Origin: Acinetobacter tibetensis
GTDB taxonomy: Bacteria; Pseudomonadota; Gammaproteobacteria; Pseudomonadales; Moraxellaceae
Assembly (NCBI RefSeq): GCF_023824315.1
Contig: NZ_CP098732.1
Coordinates: 2,046,001 to 2,110,000, forward strand
Length of the DNA: 64,000 bases
Direction: 5' to 3'
Shown in pieces: positions 1 through 9,549 of the stretch. Numbering within the stretch: position 1 is the stretch's first letter; each line of letters begins with the position of its first letter. The notes beneath the pieces were generated by a model that had not been told where the DNA came from, made no database searches, and saw nothing but the letters and a program-made list of their open reading frames with translations. The translations under genes were made by a program, and so were the position numbers.

Positions 1-271
<271 letters not shown>

Positions 272-285
272 TTAATCTTGTTCCA

Positions 286-720
286 TTACTCTTGATTGGT
301 TTGTTCTTGGTTGAGATGCTGTTCGCTCAGCTTTTGCGGGGCAATGCCCAAATCTGCAAAAACCTCTTCTGCCATATGCATGGCTGCATTGGCTGCCGGT
401 AGACCTGCATAGAGTGAGCAGTGCAGAATCAATTCTTTTAAGTCGTCCTTAGTCACACCATTGTTAAAACAAGCACGTAAATGCATACGCAATTCGTCTT
501 CACGACCTAGAGACAATAAAATTGCAATCGTCACTAAACTGCGGGTATGGCGTGGCATGCCCGGTCTAGACCACACTTCACCCCACGCAAAACGGCTGAT
601 AAAATTTTGAAAATCTGCATTGAAATCATTTAAGTTCTCAATCGAACGATTCACATGCTTTTCACCTAGCACTTCAGTTCGGACTTTGATCCCTTGTTCA
701 TAGCGTTGTTCATCATTCAT
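286..720 (-). CDS. pcaC: 4-carboxymuconolactone decarboxylase
   Basis: A 144-residue protein of the carboxymuconolactone decarboxylase family, which converts gamma-carboxymuconolactone to beta-ketoadipate enol-lactone. The central segment SRPGMPRHTRSLVTIAILLS and the later LRACFNNGVTKDDLKEL are the family core, including the conserved His of the active site. Length is close to the usual 130-140 residues. The ATG at 720 is preceded by a GAGG ribosome site. It lies 14 bp after pcaK and 26 bp before pcaH, so it is co-transcribed. The C-terminal tail is Gln/Glu-rich and probably disordered. Confidence 0.95.
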   Translation of the reverse strand: MNDEQRYEQGIKVRTEVLGEKHVNRSIENLNDFNADFQNFISRFAWGEVWSRPGMPRHTRSLVTIAILLSLGREDELRMHLRACFNNGVTKDDLKELILHCSLYAGLPAANAAMHMAEEVFADLGIAPQKLSEQHLNQEQTNQE

Positions 721-734
721 GGGAGAATCCTCAA

Positions 735-2090
735 TTAAGTTGCGTCAGTATGTGCAACAAGTGATTTAACAAAAATTGCGACAGCCGCTGTCGTTGCAGG
801 AATCATGAGCAAGCTCAAAATTGCAGTAAATGACCAGTCATTGCCCAGTAAAACTGCGCCGATCCATGCACCAAATACCGCACCGAAACGACCAATTCCA
901 GACATCCACGCCACACCTGTTGCACGGCATTGGGTTGGATAAAAACGAGCGCTGAGTGCTGGCATTGCCGACTGCGCACCATTAATTGCAACACCTGCGC
1001 AAAGCACTAAAATGGCAAGTAAGGTTGGATTTGCTAAGCTCTGCCCTACGGCAAAAGCAAAAATTCCAGCGACAAAATAGAAGCCTGCAATAATGCGGTT
1101 CGGGTTGAAACGGTCCATTGCCCAGCCAATAAATAAAGCACTGAGGACACCGCCAAACTGGAATAAACCACCGATAAATGCAGCACGCTCCATCGTTGCG
1201 CCAGTTTCACGCATTAAGGTTGGTAACCAACTGGTGAGCAGATAAATCATCACCAAACCCATGAAATAGGTCAGCCACAATAAAGCTGTGCCTTTGACAT
1301 ATTTCTGAGAGAACAGCATGCCAAACACACCTTTCTTCTCTGCACCTTCGTTTTTTTCTTCAGGTACATGAAACTCAGTGACACCCTGTACTTTTTCAGG
1401 TGCAATACGCGTTAGAATGTTGCGAACTTTTTCGCTGTCACGACCTTTCACAATCAAGAAACGATAGGATTCTGGCAGGAAGAAAATCACCACGATCATC
1501 AAAATTAGTGGCGACCAACCGCCCAGTAAAAACAAGCTGTGCCAACCAAAAGTTGGGATCAACCAACTGCTGATAAAACCACCTGTCGCCATACCCAAGT
1601 TGTAACCACAGAACATGCAGGTCACGAGTAGCGAGCGAGAGCGCTGTGGGCAATATTCAGAAAATAGCGTGGTTGCATTCGGCATCGCCGCACCCAAACC
1701 AATACCCGTTAAAAAGCGCAGTATCACTAAAGTGTTTAAGTCAGTTGCATATGCCGATGCCAAAGTAAAGCCACCAAAAATCAGCATCGAAATACTTAAA
1801 ACAATCTTGCGCCCAAAGCGGTCAGCGGTTGGACCAGACACCAACGCACCAATAATCATGCCGCCTAAAGCCGCACTCATGACTGGACCCAATTGCGAAC
1901 GGTCTATCCCCCAGTCTTGTGCTAAAGCGGGAGCAATAAAACCCATTGCCGCAGTATCAATACCGTCAACAAAAACAATGAGAAAACATACAATTGCGAT
2001 AAGCCACTGATATTTGCTAATCGGTGCATCATTAATCAGTGCTTGTGCGTCTATACTCGTTTTTTGAGTAGCGTATTCCTGAGACGCCAT
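735..2090 (-). CDS. pcaK: 4-hydroxybenzoate/protocatechuate MFS transporter
   Basis: A 451-residue inner-membrane transporter of the aromatic acid:H+ symporter branch of the major facilitator superfamily. Family marks: DGIDTAAMGFIAPAL in the first transmembrane segment, the DRFGRK loop between segments 2 and 3, LTGIGLGAAMPNA in segment 4, and a charged central loop around residues 215-255. It imports 4-hydroxybenzoate and protocatechuate. The ATG at 2090 follows an AGGAGG ribosome site. It sits inside the pca operon between pcaD (42 bp upstream) and pcaC, as in A. baylyi. Confidence 0.95.
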   Translation of the reverse strand: MASQEYATQKTSIDAQALINDAPISKYQWLIAIVCFLIVFVDGIDTAAMGFIAPALAQDWGIDRSQLGPVMSAALGGMIIGALVSGPTADRFGRKIVLSISMLIFGGFTLASAYATDLNTLVILRFLTGIGLGAAMPNATTLFSEYCPQRSRSLLVTCMFCGYNLGMATGGFISSWLIPTFGWHSLFLLGGWSPLILMIVVIFFLPESYRFLIVKGRDSEKVRNILTRIAPEKVQGVTEFHVPEEKNEGAEKKGVFGMLFSQKYVKGTALLWLTYFMGLVMIYLLTSWLPTLMRETGATMERAAFIGGLFQFGGVLSALFIGWAMDRFNPNRIIAGFYFVAGIFAFAVGQSLANPTLLAILVLCAGVAINGAQSAMPALSARFYPTQCRATGVAWMSGIGRFGAVFGAWIGAVLLGNDWSFTAILSLLMIPATTAAVAIFVKSLVAHTDAT

Positions 2091-2132
2091 ACCTGCCTCC
2101 TTGGGCTGAAAGTCCTTTTAAAAATCCTTAAA

Positions 2133-2921
2133 CTATTGAATCGATCCAATAAACTGACTGAGGGTTTGATTAAACAACTCAGGCTGTTCGATATTGGAAA
2201 GATGTGATGCATCAATCACTGTGAGTTCACTCTTTTGAATCTGTTGTTGCATAAAGACACCATCTGCCACTGTCGTGACTGGGTCAAATGCGCCTGCAAT
2301 CACTAAAGTTGGAATCTGAATCTGTTGAATTTGAGTAGATAAATCCGCTTGGGCAAGCGCTTGGCAAGATTCTGCATAGCCCAGTGCTGGCGTAGTCGCT
2401 AAAGACTGAATGGTACGCTGTGCCAAAGCATCATGTTGATAATCAAACTGTTCGCTGAACCAACGGGTATGCGTAGTTTTGACCAAATCTGCTAAGCCAT
2501 TGACTGTCACAGCATCTGCACGGGCATTCCAACCTTCTTCAGTCCAAATTTTGACTGCTGAGTTCGCCACAGTTATGCTATGAAAACGATCCGCATGGTG
2601 AATACCGAGCCATAAAGCCGTCATGCCGCCCATCGAAATTCCACAGAAATGTGCTTTTTCAATGTTTAAACCATCAAGAATATCAATCACATCTTCTGCA
2701 AGATTTTGTACAGTGGTCTGCTCAATCACATCGCTTTGCCCATGACCACGTGTGTCATAAGTCACTACTTTGAACTGCTGTTCAAAAGCAGCAACTTGTG
2801 GCTGCCACATGCCTTTATCTGTACCCAACGAGTTTGAAAATACAATCACAGGCGCATTGTCTTGCCCACTGATTGCAACAGATAAAGTCTTGCCTTGACG
2901 ATTGGTCATCGTGATATTCAC
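2133..2921 (-). CDS. pcaD: 3-oxoadipate enol-lactonase
   Basis: A 262-residue alpha/beta-hydrolase that opens beta-ketoadipate enol-lactone to beta-ketoadipate. Visible marks: an N-terminal beta-strand block with NSLGTDKGMW (oxyanion region), the nucleophile elbow GISMGG near residue 96, the acid-residue strand LVIAGAFDPVT, and the catalytic His in DASHLSN near residue 241. Its ATG overlaps the pcaB stop by 4 bp (2918-2921), so translation is probably coupled. Acinetobacter species have a second copy (catD) elsewhere; the operon context identifies this one as pcaD. Confidence 0.95.
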   Translation of the reverse strand: MNITMTNRQGKTLSVAISGQDNAPVIVFSNSLGTDKGMWQPQVAAFEQQFKVVTYDTRGHGQSDVIEQTTVQNLAEDVIDILDGLNIEKAHFCGISMGGMTALWLGIHHADRFHSITVANSAVKIWTEEGWNARADAVTVNGLADLVKTTHTRWFSEQFDYQHDALAQRTIQSLATTPALGYAESCQALAQADLSTQIQQIQIPTLVIAGAFDPVTTVADGVFMQQQIQKSELTVIDASHLSNIEQPELFNQTLSQFIGSIQ

Positions 2922-4273
2922 TTTGCCTCTCCTTTTGCTTCTTGCAACACCGCATCAATCTGGTCTTGAATATTGCCAAGATAAGATTCGGGTTTAAAAA
3001 TTTCTGAAATTTGAACTGCACTAAAATAGGCTTTGACTTGATCGAGTTCAGTCATGACCTCTTTTAAGTGAACACCTTTTTCAACGGCTGTTTTACATGC
3101 TGCTTCCACCACATGATGAGCCTGTAAGCGCCCTAGATGTGGCGCCAATGCCATCATCACCGCTTCTGCCATAATTAAGCCTTGCGTACATTCCAAATTG
3201 CGCTGCATGTTCTCTGCATTAACTTGCATCCCTTGTAACACCTCCAAAGTTCGCTCTAAAGCACCTGCACAGAGTTGGAAAATTTCAGGCAATGCTAGCC
3301 ATTCCGCATGCCATCCTCCTAGACTGCGCTCATGTTCTTGCACCATGCTTTGATACAAACTCGACATCAACACAGGCACACGATTAGCGGCTGCCAAAAC
3401 CGATGCCGCCGCGACAGGATTACGCTTATGTGGCATAGTGGATGAGCCACCACGCCCTTTCGCTGCCGGCTCAAACACTTCTGCAATTTCAGTTTGCATC
3501 ATCAACGACCAGTCACGCGCCATTTTGCCCAGACTACCTGTCACTATCGCGAGAACACTCGCCACTTCGACAATACGGTCTCGCTCACCATGCCAAGTAC
3601 AGCTTGGGACTGAAAGTTGTAACTGCGCTGCAAATGCTTGCACAACTGCTGTGCCTTGTGCTTGTAATGAAGCCAATGAACCGACTGCACCGCCTAATTG
3701 CGCAGTAAAAACACGTGCTTTCATGGCGTCAATACGGGCTAAATCACGACGAAAGGCCGAAGCCCAGCGTGCCAATTTATGCCCCAAAGTAATCGGTAAA
3801 CCTTGCTGCAACCATGTGCGTCCAATCATGACTTGTGAGCGATACTGTTCTGCTTGAGCCAAAGCTGTGCGGTAACATTGGTGAATTAAAGCTTCAACAT
3901 GCGTCATTGCAGCACGACATTGCAAAATACAGGCAGTGTCTAAAATGTCTTGACTGGTTGCGCCCCAATGCACATAACGTGCAGCATCTTCATCATTTTG
4001 TTTCACAATCGCAGTCAATTGCTTCACAAAAGGAATCGCAATATTGCCTGCCAAACCTGTTGCAACCGCTAAAGCATCAAAATCAAGCTGATCGAGTGCA
4101 GTTGATGCAATGTTTGAAATTGCTATTGCCGCAGATTCTGGAATAACACCGACCTGAGCCTGTGCTTTTGCCAAGGCAACTTCAGCCTCAATCATGTAAG
4201 ACACCAAAGCACGATCACTGAAAATTTCAGTCACCTCGTTTTGGTAAAATAAGCTGGCATATAACTGGCTCAT
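2918..4273 (-). CDS. pcaB: 3-carboxy-cis,cis-muconate cycloisomerase
   Basis: A 451-residue member of the fumarase/aspartase superfamily. It cyclises 3-carboxy-cis,cis-muconate, the PcaHG product, to gamma-carboxymuconolactone. The superfamily signature GGSSTMPHKRNP is present near residues 275-286, and the earlier VHWGATSQDILDTA block carries the other conserved active-site residues. Length matches the family. The ATG at 4273 follows AAGGATAGCGATC. It lies 22 bp after pcaF and overlaps pcaD by 4 bp. Confidence 0.95.
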   Translation of the reverse strand: MSQLYASLFYQNEVTEIFSDRALVSYMIEAEVALAKAQAQVGVIPESAAIAISNIASTALDQLDFDALAVATGLAGNIAIPFVKQLTAIVKQNDEDAARYVHWGATSQDILDTACILQCRAAMTHVEALIHQCYRTALAQAEQYRSQVMIGRTWLQQGLPITLGHKLARWASAFRRDLARIDAMKARVFTAQLGGAVGSLASLQAQGTAVVQAFAAQLQLSVPSCTWHGERDRIVEVASVLAIVTGSLGKMARDWSLMMQTEIAEVFEPAAKGRGGSSTMPHKRNPVAAASVLAAANRVPVLMSSLYQSMVQEHERSLGGWHAEWLALPEIFQLCAGALERTLEVLQGMQVNAENMQRNLECTQGLIMAEAVMMALAPHLGRLQAHHVVEAACKTAVEKGVHLKEVMTELDQVKAYFSAVQISEIFKPESYLGNIQDQIDAVLQEAKGEAK

Positions 4274-4295
4274 GATCGCTATCCTTAACTCTGCT

Positions 4296-5501
4296 TTAAA
4301 CCCGCTGAATAATCATTGCAATGCCTTGACCAACCCCAATACACATCGAACACAAGGCATAGGTTCCACCCGTTTGTTCTAATTGGTTTAAAGCCGTGGT
4401 GACTAAACGTGCACCCGATGCACCGAGTGGATGACCAATCGCAATCGCCCCACCATTTGGATTCACTTGAGTCGTATCATCTGCCAGACCGAGGTCACGG
4501 GTAACCGCCAGTGCCTGTGCCGCAAACGCTTCATTCAGCTCAATCACATCCATCTGTTCAAGGCTAAGATTGGCTTGTTTAAGAAGCTTCTTAATCGCTG
4601 GCGCTGGGGCAAAGCCCATGATGCGCGGTTCAACCCCCACAGCCGTAGATGCAATAATCTTGGCACGGGGTTTGAGGTTGTACTGTTGAATCACCTGTTC
4701 TGACGCAATCAGTACAGCAGCCGCACCGTCATTGATGCCTGACGCGTTTCCCGCTGTGACGGTGCCTTCTGCTGTGACGACTGGCTTCAGTTTAGCCAAA
4801 CCTTCTAATGTGGTCGATGCACGAGGATGTTCATCTGTGTCAACCACAATCGGATCACCCTTACGCTGCGCAATACTTACAGGGACGATCTCATGTGTAA
4901 AAAAGCCTTGAGCTTGCGCGGTTGCTGTGCGCTGTTGACTCGTCAAGGCAAACTGGTCTTGATCTGCACGATCAATATGAAATTGTTGTGCCACATTCTC
5001 TGCGGTCTGTGGCATGGTCTCTACACCATATATGGCTTTCAGCTTAGGATTGATAAAACGCCATCCCATGGTGGTGTCTTCAATCTTCTGGCTACGCCCA
5101 TAAGCGGTTTCCGACTTGCCCATGACAAAAGGTGCACGAGACATGCTTTCCACACCCCCTGCAATGATCAGGTTTGCTTCACCCGCTTTAATCGCACGTG
5201 CTGCCATCGCAATCGCATCCAACGATGAACCACATAGACGGTTGATGGTGGTTGCTGGAACTTCAACCGGTAAGCCTGCAAGCAGTGCAGACATACGACC
5301 CACATTACGGTTGTCTTCACCGGCTTGGTTGGCGCAGCCGTAGATCACGTCATCAACTTGGGTCCAATCGACACTGGGATTACGTTGCATCAAGGCTTGA
5401 ATCGGTACGGCACCCAAGTCATCGGCACGGACTGGAGCGAGTCCACCCGCATAACGGCCGAATGGGGTACGGATGGCATCGATGATATAAGCGTCTTTCA
5501 T
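4296..5501 (-). CDS. pcaF: Beta-ketoadipyl-CoA thiolase
   Basis: A 401-residue thiolase that cleaves beta-ketoadipyl-CoA to succinyl-CoA and acetyl-CoA. Thiolase marks: [15 protein letters not shown] with the nucleophilic Cys near residue 90, the [17 protein letters not shown] block with the catalytic His, and the C-terminal [10 protein letters not shown] with the second catalytic Cys. The open frame extends upstream to 5666, but the extra 55 codons are translated dispersed-repeat DNA. The start [15 protein letters not shown] at 5501 fits the family. The paralogue catF exists in Acinetobacter; the operon position names this copy pcaF. Confidence 0.94.
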   Translation of the reverse strand: MKDAYIIDAIRTPFGRYAGGLAPVRADDLGAVPIQALMQRNPSVDWTQVDDVIYGCANQAGEDNRNVGRMSALLAGLPVEVPATTINRLCGSSLDAIAMAARAIKAGEANLIIAGGVESMSRAPFVMGKSETAYGRSQKIEDTTMGWRFINPKLKAIYGVETMPQTAENVAQQFHIDRADQDQFALTSQQRTATAQAQGFFTHEIVPVSIAQRKGDPIVVDTDEHPRASTTLEGLAKLKPVVTAEGTVTAGNASGINDGAAAVLIASEQVIQQYNLKPRAKIIASTAVGVEPRIMGFAPAPAIKKLLKQANLSLEQMDVIELNEAFAAQALAVTRDLGLADDTTQVNPNGGAIAIGHPLGASGARLVTTALNQLEQTGGTYALCSMCIGVGQGIAMIIQRV

Positions 5502-5514
5502 ATCTATTCTTCTC

Positions 5515-5630
5515 TTAATCCTCCCCCTTGCGAAGCTATGCTTCTCATCCTTTAAAAAGGAGGGAGACTCACCGCACTTGTTGCTGGAAAAGTCTCCCTT
5601 TAGCAAAGGGGGATTTAGGGGATTCCAATC
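5515..5630. repeat. Dispersed palindromic intergenic repeat, copy 1 (pcaJ-pcaF)
   Basis: This 116-bp block fills the gap between pcaJ and pcaF. On the minus strand it opens with AATCCCCTAAATCCCCC, has an inner inverted repeat of CCCTTT/AAAGGG type, and ends GGGGGAGGATTAA. A second block at 22342-22450 shares the same ends and layout. It carries no gene. It looks like a non-autonomous palindromic repeat family; the internal pairing could form mRNA hairpins inside the operon. Confidence 0.75.
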
Positions 5631-5631
5631 A

Positions 5632-6288
5632 TTAATTCTGTTGTGTCGCATCCACCAACGGAGCACCCGTCATCGCCTGCAATTCTGCAAAGCTTAGACC
5701 GTCGACTTTCTCAATCACTTTTAAGCCTTCAGCAGTGACATCAATCACGCACAGGTCGGTATAGATACGGTCGACACATTTCAAACCTGTCGCGGGATAG
5801 CTCAATTCAGCCACGATCTTCGGTTCACCTTGTTTGGTCACATGGTCGGTGGTGATAAAGACCTTCTTAGCACCGACGGCTAAGTCCATTGCACCACCCA
5901 CAGCCGGAATTGCATCGGGTGCGCCGGTATGCCAATTGGCCAAATCCCCATTGGCCGCGACTTGGAAGGCACCGAGAACCGCAATATCCAAATGCCCACC
6001 CCGCATCATGGCAAACGAGTCCCCATGATGGAAAAAGGCTCCGCCTTGTAACATGGTCACGTATTCTTTGCCTGCGTTGATCAGTTCAGGATCTTCCTCA
6101 CCTGCGGCGGGCGGTGGACCAAAAGCCAATAAACCATTTTCAGAATGTAAGAACACGTCTTTGTCTGAAGGCAGGTAGCTGGCAATCTTGGTCGGTAAGC
6201 CAATACCGAGATTGACATAAGCGCCATCAGGAATATCTTGTGCCACACGTTCTGCAATTTGGTTACGGCTGAGTTTTTGATAGCTCAT
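5632..6288 (-). CDS. pcaJ: 3-oxoadipate CoA-transferase subunit B
   Basis: A 218-residue subunit of succinyl-CoA:3-oxoadipate CoA-transferase. It carries the catalytic glutamate block SENGLLAFGP near residue 50, the nucleotide-binding-like YVNLGIGLPT near the N-terminus, and GGAMDLAVGAKKV further on. The frame is open upstream to 6348 but overlaps pcaI; the start MSYQKLSRNQIAERV at 6288 has a GGGAGA ribosome site and fits the family length. It follows pcaI by 13 bp and acts as a heteromer with it. Confidence 0.95.
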   Translation of the reverse strand: MSYQKLSRNQIAERVAQDIPDGAYVNLGIGLPTKIASYLPSDKDVFLHSENGLLAFGPPPAAGEEDPELINAGKEYVTMLQGGAFFHHGDSFAMMRGGHLDIAVLGAFQVAANGDLANWHTGAPDAIPAVGGAMDLAVGAKKVFITTDHVTKQGEPKIVAELSYPATGLKCVDRIYTDLCVIDVTAEGLKVIEKVDGLSFAELQAMTGAPLVDATQQN

Positions 6289-6301
6289 GATGTTCTCCCG
6301 A

Positions 6302-6982
6302 TTACACAGCCACAGGTTCAGGTTGAACCTGTACCACATGTTGAACAAAAATACCTGCGGTGATGATGTGTTCAGGGTCTAATTCACCCAGTTCCACCAC
6401 TTCAGACACTTGAGCAATGGTTACATTGGCTGCCATGGCCATGATTGGGCCGAAGTTACGTGCCGATTTGCGGTAGACCAGATTGCCCCAACGGTCGCCT
6501 TGCTGGGCTTTAATCAAAGCGAAGTCGGCTTTGATTGGATATTCCAGTACATAATCTTTACCGTCGATGTGACGGGTTTCTTTGCCTTCGGCCAATAAGG
6601 TGCCATAACCTGTTGGGGTGAAGACTGCGCCGAGTCCCATGCCCGCAGCTTGAATACGGCAGGCTAAATTGCCTTGAGGGACCAGTTCCAATTCGATTTT
6701 GCCTGCACGATAGAGTTCATCGAAGACCCAAGAGTCGGACTGACGCGGGAACGAACAAATGACTTTTTTCACGGCACCCGCTTTGAGTAATTTAGCCAGA
6801 CCATAGTCACCATTACCAGCATTGTTGCTGACGATGGTGAGGTCTTTAATGCCGAGTTGAATTAAGCCATCGATCAGTTCAGCAGGTTGTCCTGCTGTAC
6901 CAAAACCACCGATCATGATGGTTGAGCCGTCTTGTATCTGGGAGAGCGCTTCCATTAAGGTCGCTGCACTTTTATCTATCAT
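6302..6982 (-). CDS. pcaI: 3-oxoadipate CoA-transferase subunit A
   Basis: A 226-residue subunit A of the CoA-transferase that activates beta-ketoadipate with succinyl-CoA. The glycine-rich IMIGGFGTAGQPAELIDGL motif near residues 24-42 and SNNAGNGDYGLAKLL further on are typical. The open frame could start at 7051, but MIDKSAATLMEAL at 6982 has a GGAG ribosome site 8 bp upstream and matches the family. It is the first gene of the pca operon and faces pcaU across a 279-bp control region. Confidence 0.94.
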   Translation of the reverse strand: MIDKSAATLMEALSQIQDGSTIMIGGFGTAGQPAELIDGLIQLGIKDLTIVSNNAGNGDYGLAKLLKAGAVKKVICSFPRQSDSWVFDELYRAGKIELELVPQGNLACRIQAAGMGLGAVFTPTGYGTLLAEGKETRHIDGKDYVLEYPIKADFALIKAQQGDRWGNLVYRKSARNFGPIMAMAANVTIAQVSEVVELGELDPEHIITAGIFVQHVVQVQPEPVAV

Positions 6983-7148
6983 TAGATAACTCCATTGTGC
7001 ATCATGCAAAATTTGAAAAGGCACGGAAACCCAACTTATACTGGAGAGCAATTCAGCTAAAACAACATTCCCTAGTCTTTTAGTTCGATTTCCTTATCCG
7101 TTCATTTTTTATCATTTTTTAGCGCTGGACTAGATAGCTACAGGCGCT

Positions 7149-7189
7149 TTTGTTCGATGATCGAACATTTTTACTTATTATCGAACAAA
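7149..7189. promoter_or_regulatory. Probable PcaU operator (three half-sites)
   Basis: Three near-identical 10-bp half-sites: TTTGTTCGAT at 7149-7158, ATCGAACATT at 7160-7169 and ATCGAACAAA at 7180-7189. The first two form a palindrome centred on 7159. The third repeats the second in the same direction 20 bp on. Characterised PcaU binds three such 10-bp repeats in the pcaU-pcaI intergenic region of A. baylyi. Assignment rests on position and architecture. Confidence 0.85.
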
Positions 7190-7261
7190 ACCTGATTTTT
7201 TCAGTCAGATTTCACGCTATAGTAAAAATATAAACACAATACATATCAGGAAAGTATCTAA

Positions 7262-8086
7262 ATGAATGAGGAATTGCACAAAACTGAAAGATGGCTTGAA
7301 AATAAAGACAATAAAAAAATCATTCGACATGAAGATTTTGTGGCTGGCATCAGTAAAGGTATGGCAATTCTGGATTGTTTTGGCGCTGACCGTCATCGTT
7401 TAAATATTTCAATGGCTGCTGAACGGACTGGGATGACCCGCGCGGCAGCACGGCGCCACTTACTCACCCTTGAGTATTTGGGCTATTTAGAATCGGATGG
7501 TCATTATTTTTATTTAACCCCTAAAATTTTAAAATTCTCAGGTGCTTATCTCGGTGGTGCACAACTTCCTAAAATATCTCAACCGCTATTGAATCTACTG
7601 ACCAACCAAACGTCTTTAATCTTTTCTGTGATGGTACTGGATGGATATGAAGCCATTACCATTGCACGTAGCGCTGCACATCAACAAACAGATCGTGTTA
7701 ACCCCTATGGTTTACACTTAGGAAATCGTTTACCCGCACATGCAACATCCGCAGGGAAAATTTTATTGGCTCATCTGGAACCGAATGAGCAACATGAATG
7801 GCTTGAAAAATATCCACTACAACGTTTAACCAAATACACCCATACTGACAATGCAACATTTTTAAACTTGCTGCATGAAATCAAAGAACAAGACTGGTGC
7901 TATTCTTGTGAAGAACATGAGTTAGGTGTCCATGCGCTTGCCGTACCGATTTATCAACAAAGATCTAAAGTGATTGCCGCATTGAATATTGTGTCCCCGA
8001 CTACCCGTACCACTAAGGAATACCTGATTCAGCATATTCTACCTTTGTTACAAGAAACGGCACGTGAGTTGCGCAATATTTTATAA
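7262..8086 (+). CDS. pcaU: IclR-family regulator of the pca operon
   Basis: A 274-residue IclR-type regulator. The N-terminal winged helix spans roughly residues 26-90 (FVAGISKGMAILDCF, then MAAERTGMTRAAARRHLLTL as the recognition region). The C-terminal IclR effector domain includes LPAHATSAGKILLAHL and SCEEHELGVHALAVPI. In A. baylyi PcaU activates pcaIJFBDKCHG in response to protocatechuate and represses its own gene. Divergent placement from pcaI and the operator between them support this identity over the close paralogue PobR. Confidence 0.93.
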   Translation: MNEELHKTERWLENKDNKKIIRHEDFVAGISKGMAILDCFGADRHRLNISMAAERTGMTRAAARRHLLTLEYLGYLESDGHYFYLTPKILKFSGAYLGGAQLPKISQPLLNLLTNQTSLIFSVMVLDGYEAITIARSAAHQQTDRVNPYGLHLGNRLPAHATSAGKILLAHLEPNEQHEWLEKYPLQRLTKYTHTDNATFLNLLHEIKEQDWCYSCEEHELGVHALAVPIYQQRSKVIAALNIVSPTTRTTKEYLIQHILPLLQETARELRNIL

Positions 8087-8176
8087 AAAGCCTAGATAAA
8101 TAATCCAAGTCTATAGGCTTATTGTGACGCTTTAATCGTAGAAAATTTGTTGAGTTATTTTATGACCTGCCAAAAA

Positions 8177-8205
8177 GAAAAACCGCTCAGTTATCGCGGT
8201 TTTTC
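8177..8205. terminator. Bidirectional terminator between pcaU and the permease gene
   Basis: The inverted repeat GAAAAACCGC / GCGGTTTTTC with a short loop has A- and T-runs on both sides, and it lies between convergent genes. Confidence 0.9.
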
Positions 8206-8217
8206 TTTTTATTCACT

Positions 8218-9540
8218 TTACTCAAATGCCACCTTTTTATGCGTGAATCGACTATAGAAAAATACAAGCAACCCCAATAAATATAGGCAACCCGACAGCA
8301 ATAATAATGATACACCTGCCGCATAAAGCAACCATGCTGCATAGATGACTGCGACTGCGGCAATCCAAATATGCTTACTACGTTTATGTTTCACAGATTC
8401 TTTTAAATAGAATGCAGAAACCAAAAAGTATGGCAGTAAAATCATTACTGATGAAATCAGCAATAATTGCGTATAGTTTTTATCAAAGAAACACACCGCA
8501 ATCAAAGAAATTTGCACCACAATAGACGTCAGCCAAAGTGAGGCAATCGGCACACCATTCTGATTGATTTTTAAAAACAGAGAAGGAAAAGCTTTATTTT
8601 TTGCAGCTAAAAATGGAATTTCCGTTGCAAATAAAGTCCAACTTAAATAAGAAGAACTAACCGAAATAATCAAACCTAGCGTAATAATAATGGTACCAGG
8701 CAGCCCAATCAGTTGCTCCAATATGGTTGCCATAGAAGGGTTATGCATATTGGCAATTTCAGCTCGCCCTGTTACACCATAAGCCAGTACCGTCACCATG
8801 ACATAGAAACTCAATGCCAGCAGCACACCCAAAACAGTTGCACGACCAATATCTTGTCTATTCTTGGCGCGGGACGATAAAACTACAGCGCCCTCAATAC
8901 CCGTAAATACCCATAAGGTAATTAGCATGAGATTACGCACCTGTTCCCAAACAGGCAACTGTAAAGAAAAGTCGATAAAGTTGAGTTTGAATAAATCAAG
9001 CTGGAAGGCAACAAAGCCGCAGGCAATAAAAATCACCAAAGGGACAATCTTGGCAATCGTCGCAATAAGATTCACCAATGCTGCTTCTTTAATCCCCTGA
9101 CTCACCAGCCAATGTACAATCCAGACAAAGATTGATGAACCAATCAATGCATACAGGGTATTGCCTTCACCAAAATACACATGCTCTGGACTATCAGTAA
9201 ATAAACCCACACCAGAAAAGGCAATTACCACATATCCAACAATGCCTATGGTGGTACAAAGCCAATAGCCCCATGCAGAACAAAAGCCAATTAATTCACC
9301 AAAACCTTCTCGGGCATAATTATAAATACCACCATCCAAATCAGGTCTTTGCCGTGTTAAAAAAAGCAGTGCAAAGGCAAGAAATAGAATTCCTACGCCT
9401 GTTATAAGCCAAGCCATTAGCAAGGCTTGGCCATTTGCGACTGCAGCCATGTTTTGTGGCAAACTAAATACCCCTGAACCCACCATAGAACTAAACACTA
9501 AGGCGGTTAAGGAAAGTAAGCCAATTTTAGCTGTAGACAT
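8218..9540 (-). CDS. APC-superfamily amino-acid permease or antiporter
   Basis: A 440-residue inner-membrane protein with about 12 hydrophobic segments. The start (ALVFSSMVGSGVFSLPQNMA) carries the G-S-G-V-F unwound-helix motif of the APC superfamily, closest in style to the basic amino acid/polyamine antiporter family (ArcD/YjdE-like). It follows mmuM by 9 bp and is presumably co-transcribed, so a link to methionine or S-methylmethionine uptake is possible but only inferred. The exact substrate cannot be read from sequence. Confidence 0.85.
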   Translation of the reverse strand: MSTAKIGLLSLTALVFSSMVGSGVFSLPQNMAAVANGQALLMAWLITGVGILFLAFALLFLTRQRPDLDGGIYNYAREGFGELIGFCSAWGYWLCTTIGIVGYVVIAFSGVGLFTDSPEHVYFGEGNTLYALIGSSIFVWIVHWLVSQGIKEAALVNLIATIAKIVPLVIFIACGFVAFQLDLFKLNFIDFSLQLPVWEQVRNLMLITLWVFTGIEGAVVLSSRAKNRQDIGRATVLGVLLALSFYVMVTVLAYGVTGRAEIANMHNPSMATILEQLIGLPGTIIITLGLIISVSSSYLSWTLFATEIPFLAAKNKAFPSLFLKINQNGVPIASLWLTSIVVQISLIAVCFFDKNYTQLLLISSVMILLPYFLVSAFYLKESVKHKRSKHIWIAAVAVIYAAWLLYAAGVSLLLLSGCLYLLGLLVFFYSRFTHKKVAFE

Positions 9541-9549
9541 AAGAAAATC

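Noticed and set aside
1438..2010. Open frames antisense to pcaK
   Set aside because: Shadows of the coding frame with no ribosome sites; pcaK motifs explain the sequence.
5502..5666. Long N-terminal extension of PcaF
   Set aside because: The extra codons are translated intergenic repeat; the family start and ribosome site are at 5501.
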